A model generated the notes under the pieces. That model did not search any database and had not been told where the DNA came from. It saw only the letters and a list, made by a program, of their open reading frames with translations. A stretch of DNA of 64,000 bases from Bacteroides acidifaciens (lineage in GTDB: Bacteria; Bacteroidota; Bacteroidia; Bacteroidales; Bacteroidaceae): the NCBI RefSeq assembly GCF_903181435.1, contig NZ_CAEUHO010000001.1:2852001-2916000 (forward strand), in the 5' to 3' direction. A program made the translations under genes and the position numbers. How positions within the stretch are numbered: the stretch's first letter is position 1; every line of letters begins with the position of its first letter. Below are positions 59,352 to 64,000 of this stretch, one piece after another.

Positions 59352-62300
59352 CTATGAATCCGATTCCTGTGGCTCCGAAGAAGCGGCATCCGTATTCACC
59401 CCACGCTGATAAACAGACGGTGCTACGCCGAACTGCGCCTTAAAACATTTGCTGAAATAGAACGGGTCGCTGATACCAACTTTATAGGATACTTCCGCAA
59501 CAGTCAGGTTATCTTCCGAGAGCAGCAGTTCCGCCGCTTTCTTCATCCGCACCACACGCAAGTATTCATTCGGCGAATATCCGGTCACACCGCGCAGCTT
59601 CCGGTAGAAGACCGTTCGTCCCAACTTCATAAGCTGCGCAAACTCGTCAATAGAAAATTCAGGACGGGCGAGGTTCTGTTCAAGGATAGCAGCCAACCGG
59701 TCGGCAAATTCCTTATCCCGGTCGGTAGTGCACATGGCAGGACGCACGATACCCGGTTCGCTGGAGAACTTCTCACGCAGTTTGTCGCGTTGCTCTATCA
59801 AACGGAACACACGTGCCAATAGCAGTTTTACGCTGAATGGCTTTGCGATATAGGCGTCCGCTCCCGCTTCGATACCTTCCAAATGTTTTTCCGGTGAGCT
59901 TAATGCAGTCAGCAGGATGATAGGGATATGGCTTGTATCGAAATCCGATTTCAGTTTCCGGGTTACTTCAAATCCTGTCATTCCCGGCATAAGCACATCG
60001 CAGATTATCAGGTCTGCTTCGGACGTACGCGCTTTCTCAAAGCCGGATGTTCCGTCGGCAGCCACTTCTACTTCAAAATAGTCTCCCACTTCTTCTTTCA
60101 GGAATTCACGGATATCGTTGTCGTCCTCAATAATCAGGACTTTCCGTTTGTTCAAAGGAGCAGGCAGCTTTTCCGGGTCGGGAAGTTCTTCCGAGAGTTG
60201 CAATAAATGATGCGCCTGTCCGTCCGCTTCTTTCAGCAATACGTTGCCGGGAATCAAAAAGTCTTTCTCCGCATAAACCGCCTTGTCCGTCGGGATACAT
60301 ACGGTAAATACGGAACCGCCGCCTTCGTTGTCCTTATATTCAATCGTACCCTTATGCACCGATACCAGTTCGTGGCTCAAATGCAGACCTACACCGATAC
60401 TGTCACCGGAGAAGTTGCTCTGCATAAAGCGCTTGAACAGTTCATTCTGTTTCTCTTTGGGGATACCGACTCCCGTATCCGAAACTTGAATCTGCAATGT
60501 TTTCCGGGCTTCGTCCACGTTCACCGAAAGGATGATAGTGCCGTTGGAAGGCGTATATTTGAATGCATTGGAAAGCAGGTTGTAAGTCACCTTATCCAGA
60601 TTTCCCTTGTCGATGAACATCTTATAGGAAGGCACGGAAGGCAGGAAACGGAAATTCATGTTCTTCTGTTCCGCCACGTCGCCGAAGCTCAGGAATATTT
60701 CATAAAGGAACGAGATTACATCGGTTTCTTCCAGAGAAAGTGCCAGTTTATTGTTCTGCATCTTTCTGAATTCCAACAACTGGTTGATAAGCCTCAACAT
60801 ACGTTGCGTGCTCTTATCCATCGTCTTCAACGGATATATAAGTTCGCGCGGAATATCCGTGACGCGCTGTATTTTCTCCAGTGCTCCCTGAATCAATGTA
60901 AGCGGGGTACGGAATTCGTGGGAGATATTGGTGAAGAACACCAGTTTATATTCGGTCAACTGCTTTTCCACATTGATGCGGTTGCGCAGCCCATTAAAGT
61001 TGCGGACAATGCGGAAAGCAAAATATAAGGCTACAATCAACAGCAATACATAACACAGCATCGCCCAGGTAGTCTTCCAAAATGGCGGGACAACCACAAT
61101 CTTCAATGTAGTCTCGCTATCGTTCCAAATGCCCGACCCGTTGCTCGATTTGACATGAAGCACATATGTCCCCGGATTCAAGTATTTGAAAGAAGCGAAA
61201 TTCAAAGGAGAAGGCGCACTCCAACCCTGGTCGTAGTTCTCCAGCCAGTACATATACTTCGTATGTCCGCTATCGGAATAATCAAAGGTAGAGAAGTCTA
61301 TCAGAAATGAGTTCTGAAAATATTTCAAAGTGATTTCATCCGAATAGGCAAGTGACTGCTTCAAGGGAGAATCTTCCATTTGCGGATTCATCTGGGTTCC
61401 GTTGACATACAAGTCGGTGAAGACCACCGGAGAAAAACTCTCACTATCCTGTATCTTTTCGGGGTCGATGACAATCAGACCGTAGTTTGTTCCAAACAAT
61501 AACTTTCCGTCTTCGCGCATGCAGGCACTATTCTCGCTGTACACATTCCCCAAGGTATAGGAAGAGAAGAAATAATTCTCGAAAGAATGATTGGCCGGGT
61601 TAAACTTGGAGATACCATACTCGGTAGCCACCCAGATATTTCCGTTCTTGTCTCCGAGAATAGATTGAATCACATCGTTGACCAGTCCTTCGGAAGTGCC
61701 GTAATGCTCATACTTCAAAGAGTTGTAATTATCCTGAGGCTCACAAAGATTCAGTCCCGAACCGGATGTGCCAATCCACATACGTCCTTTCGTATCCCGG
61801 TAGATGCACTTGATTTCGTTACTGCAAAACTTGCCGTTCGTGTAGCTGAACAGGTGATAATTATCAGAATCGGCAATCAATGAATCGGGATGAAAGATGC
61901 AGATGCCTTCGCTGGTTCCTACCCAAACCATCCCGTTCTCGTCTTCCTCTATCACGCGCACCATTCGCAATCCGAATGTCTGCTGGAAGAAGTGACGGAA
62001 TTTATACTTGCCGTCCGGCGTAGGTTCTGCCAGTTCAAGCCCGCCGCCGAATGTCCCTATCCACATACGTTCTTTGCGGTCGCGGTAAATCGCAAAGACA
62101 TTATTGTCGGACAAAGCCGTGAGGTCGGAAGGATTATTATAATACCAGGTATCCCCTACTTTCAGTCCGTTTCCACGGGTTCCCGTCCACATTCGCCCTT
62201 GCCCGTCCTCGGCAATAGCATAAATATTGGAATGGAAATATTGATTGGTCATCTTCGAGCGGAGATTGGAATCGAAGGTGTAAAGCCCCCCTTTACGTGT

Positions 62301-63656
62301 ACCGACACAGATATCACCGTTCGACATTTTAGTGAGCATACGGATGGTGTTCGAACGGTCAAACAAATCACGGGATTCGGGATAGATACGGGAAGTTCCT
62401 TCATTCAAGACGGAAATGCGGGATAAGCCCGAATACTCGGAAGCTACCCAGATACCACCGGCACGGTCTTCCATGACATAAAGCAGGAAGTCCGAACTGA
62501 TATGGCTTTGGTCATTTATATTGGCAACGAAGTGTTCCAGTTTGTCTTCGGCGGTATTATAGGCGAAAAGACCGTTACCGTAGGTCGAAATCCAGATAAT
62601 TCCGCGGGAGTCATGGACGATGTGATAACGTTCGAAGTCGATGTAGCTTATCTTGTCCTGCGGAATCAACTGGAAATCCTTGATTTCTCCTGTTTCGGCA
62701 AGTACATAGGTAAGGTGTCCCGTATGGTTGTATATCCAATAGTCACCGTGATTGTCACGTATCAGTTCGCCTTTCTTGATGTCCATGCGGGAATCCGCCT
62801 GAACGTCACCGGTGTTAAAATCGTACGTATATACTCCGGTAGTAGTCAGAATGACCCATTTATCCTTTAGCAGAAAGTTGCCGGTGGGCGAAGTCTTTCC
62901 CGCGACAACGGCAAGAGAAGCTTGTTTCTGCATCTTTTGGGTGGCAGACTGATAAAGATAGATGTCCCCGTCGGCAGTCAGGAAATACATATCATCTTTG
63001 TAAGCCAGGGAAGAAGTGAAATGGATTAGACGGTCTTCTATCCGGTATTGTCCGTTGGTGACAGAGACTAGGCCGCATTGCGTTCCAATCCAAATGCGAC
63101 CGCTGGCATCCTCATTAACAAATTTCACCCTGTTGTCCGGCAGATTGCCACGTTCGGTTCTGAATACGGTAGAGGTCATTCCGCCATCCGGTTGATGGTT
63201 CATTTGGCGACAGCCGTTTCCCGAATGGTGCAGCCACACATCTCCGTTGGCGGCTACGAATACTTTCGAATAGTTCTGTCTCGACTCGCCACACCCGGTA
63301 TAATCAATAAAACGGGCACGTTGCAAATCGTAACAGCTATATAATTCCGGTGTGGTGGAAATCCACAGGAAACCGTCTTTATCTTCGGTCAGGTCATAAA
63401 TCCGGTTGTCTGCCAAAGAAACCATGTCTCCGGCTTCCGGACGGAAGGTAAGGAAAGAGTTGCCGTCATAACGGCTTAGCCCGTTCAAGGTAGCCAGCCA
63501 CAGGAAGCCTTTGCTATCCTGGTAAATGTACCGGACAGAGTTATTGGGAAGACCGTCACTGGTTCTCATTTGTGTGGAACGGAGTTCTATTGCACCATAA
63601 GCATTCAGCACAAAACAAACGAGAAAGAGGAAGAGTGAAAGGTGTCTTTGAGTCAT
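59352..63656 (-). CDS. Hybrid two-component system regulator (HTCS), second copy
   Basis: A 1,434-residue paralogue of the first HTCS with the same domain order: signal peptide (start chosen at the ATG at 63656, MTQRHLSLFLFLV; a more upstream start would add a second hydrophobic region not seen in the paralogue), Reg_prop propellers, a Y_Y_Y domain, one membrane segment (WAMLCYVLLLIVALYFAF), a kinase with His913 in NISHEFRTPLT, a receiver domain with Asp1220 in ICDVLMPG, and an AraC-type domain (GRTVFYRKLRGVTGYSPNEYLRVVRMKKAAELL). Long stretches match the first copy, so duplication is likely. It lies upstream of the deacetylase-GH105 and fimbrillin-CE12 genes and probably controls them. Confidence 0.95.
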   Translation of the reverse strand: MTQRHLSLFLFLVCFVLNAYGAIELRSTQMRTSDGLPNNSVRYIYQDSKGFLWLATLNGLSRYDGNSFLTFRPEAGDMVSLADNRIYDLTEDKDGFLWISTTPELYSCYDLQRARFIDYTGCGESRQNYSKVFVAANGDVWLHHSGNGCRQMNHQPDGGMTSTVFRTERGNLPDNRVKFVNEDASGRIWIGTQCGLVSVTNGQYRIEDRLIHFTSSLAYKDDMYFLTADGDIYLYQSATQKMQKQASLAVVAGKTSPTGNFLLKDKWVILTTTGVYTYDFNTGDVQADSRMDIKKGELIRDNHGDYWIYNHTGHLTYVLAETGEIKDFQLIPQDKISYIDFERYHIVHDSRGIIWISTYGNGLFAYNTAEDKLEHFVANINDQSHISSDFLLYVMEDRAGGIWVASEYSGLSRISVLNEGTSRIYPESRDLFDRSNTIRMLTKMSNGDICVGTRKGGLYTFDSNLRSKMTNQYFHSNIYAIAEDGQGRMWTGTRGNGLKVGDTWYYNNPSDLTALSDNNVFAIYRDRKERMWIGTFGGGLELAEPTPDGKYKFRHFFQQTFGLRMVRVIEEDENGMVWVGTSEGICIFHPDSLIADSDNYHLFSYTNGKFCSNEIKCIYRDTKGRMWIGTSGSGLNLCEPQDNYNSLKYEHYGTSEGLVNDVIQSILGDKNGNIWVATEYGISKFNPANHSFENYFFSSYTLGNVYSENSACMREDGKLLFGTNYGLIVIDPEKIQDSESFSPVVFTDLYVNGTQMNPQMEDSPLKQSLAYSDEITLKYFQNSFLIDFSTFDYSDSGHTKYMYWLENYDQGWSAPSPLNFASFKYLNPGTYVLHVKSSNGSGIWNDSETTLKIVVVPPFWKTTWAMLCYVLLLIVALYFAFRIVRNFNGLRNRINVEKQLTEYKLVFFTNISHEFRTPLTLIQGALEKIQRVTDIPRELIYPLKTMDKSTQRMLRLINQLLEFRKMQNNKLALSLEETDVISFLYEIFLSFGDVAEQKNMNFRFLPSVPSYKMFIDKGNLDKVTYNLLSNAFKYTPSNGTIILSVNVDEARKTLQIQVSDTGVGIPKEKQNELFKRFMQSNFSGDSIGVGLHLSHELVSVHKGTIEYKDNEGGGSVFTVCIPTDKAVYAEKDFLIPGNVLLKEADGQAHHLLQLSEELPDPEKLPAPLNKRKVLIIEDDNDIREFLKEEVGDYFEVEVAADGTSGFEKARTSEADLIICDVLMPGMTGFEVTRKLKSDFDTSHIPIILLTALSSPEKHLEGIEAGADAYIAKPFSVKLLLARVFRLIEQRDKLREKFSSEPGIVRPAMCTTDRDKEFADRLAAILEQNLARPEFSIDEFAQLMKLGRTVFYRKLRGVTGYSPNEYLRVVRMKKAAELLLSEDNLTVAEVSYKVGISDPFYFSKCFKAQFGVAPSVYQRGVNTDAASSEPQESDS

Positions 63657-63811
63657 AATAGATTCCAAGATTAATAATAAATGTTGGACAAAAATAATCA
63701 AGATAGTTGGAATAAGAAAGAAACACTCCATTAAAATGGCATGAGGAGAATGCTTGTATTTCCTACCAAACATTCCCCTACACTATCAATTCAACCTAAT
63801 TACTAGAAAAA

Positions 63812-64000
63812 TCAATCCATATGAAACACTTCCGGCAAAGGAATGGATACCGGCGAATTGTCCGGATTCACTTCCATGATGTCCGCCATGTAATCCCACC
63901 ATTTCTGTACAATCTCCGTATTGCCCAAATCCTGTGAACCTGCATCCCCTTCCGTCTTTTGGAAGGCGAAAAGGATATTCGTCTCCTTGTCCCAGTAAAT
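63812..64000 (-). CDS. rhaM: L-rhamnose mutarotase, cut by window edge
   Basis: Interconverts alpha and beta L-rhamnose so that rhamnose freed from RG-I can enter catabolism. Translating the minus strand from the edge gives an open frame ending in TGA at 63812; it includes YWDKETNILFAFQKTEGDAG, QDLGNTEIVQKWWDYMADIM and PDNSPVSIPLPEVFHMD. This is the C-terminal half of the small RhaM/RhaU family, including the conserved WWxYMADIM segment. The N-terminus lies outside the window. It lies upstream of the second HTCS on the same strand, with a 155-base gap. Confidence 0.88.
   Translation of the reverse strand: MYWDKETNILFAFQKTEGDAGSQDLGNTEIVQKWWDYMADIMEVNPDNSPVSIPLPEVFHMD

Overview
The window looks like a chromosome segment of a human-gut Bacteroides close to B. 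thetaiotaomicron. The signs are SusC/SusD pairs, two hybrid two-component sensors (HTCS), fimbrillin-type lipoproteins, the TAnnTTTG -7 promoter box in front of many genes, and a DPP4/LipA/FabI/GldB block. From memory, DPP4 and FabI also lie close together, next to a rhamnogalacturonan locus, in B. thetaiotaomicron (around BT4188-BT4193). I could not check this.

Layout. (1) 1-8.7 kb, mostly housekeeping: a BlaI/BlaR1-type regulatory pair, dipeptidyl peptidase IV, lipoyl synthase, a membrane protein with a Nudix-like tail, an RsmI-like methylase, GldB and FabI. (2) 8.9-14.7 kb: separately promoted pectin genes (GH28, DUF4861, GH43) and a phosphoglycolate phosphatase. (3) 14.7-31.3 kb, an accessory island. 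A roughly 11 kb leftward gene series begins with a fimbria-type block (DUF3575, DUF5119, two fimbrillin-like proteins), continues with three PepSY-like proteins, DUF805, an HU-like protein and a small membrane protein, and ends at a good terminator. At its upstream end an AraC-type regulator sits between exact 22-bp inverted repeats, with a tyrosine recombinase next door. A promoter inside this segment now points away from the fimbrial genes and would point into them after inversion. I read this as a phase switch in the OFF orientation. A 57-bp direct repeat of the end of an AAA-ATPase/nuclease gene brackets 14.4 kb. (4) 31.4-64 kb, a large rhamnogalacturonan-I utilisation locus: PL9, GH28 and PL11 enzymes, two HTCS regulators, GH2, two esterases, SusC/SusD, CE12, three fimbrillin-like lipoproteins, GH105, a polysaccharide deacetylase and, at the edge, L-rhamnose mutarotase.

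How it works together. PL9, PL11 and GH28 would cut the rhamnose-galacturonate backbone, and the esterases would remove acetyl groups. SusC/SusD would import oligosaccharides. GH105, GH2 and GH43 would finish them, and rhamnose mutarotase would feed rhamnose catabolism. The two HTCS would sense oligosaccharides and act at related sites containing a GTAC..AAATAC core upstream of GH2, SusC, the deacetylase and the fimbrillin-like genes. The assignments to rhamnogalacturonan rest on family membership and gene context, not on measured activity.
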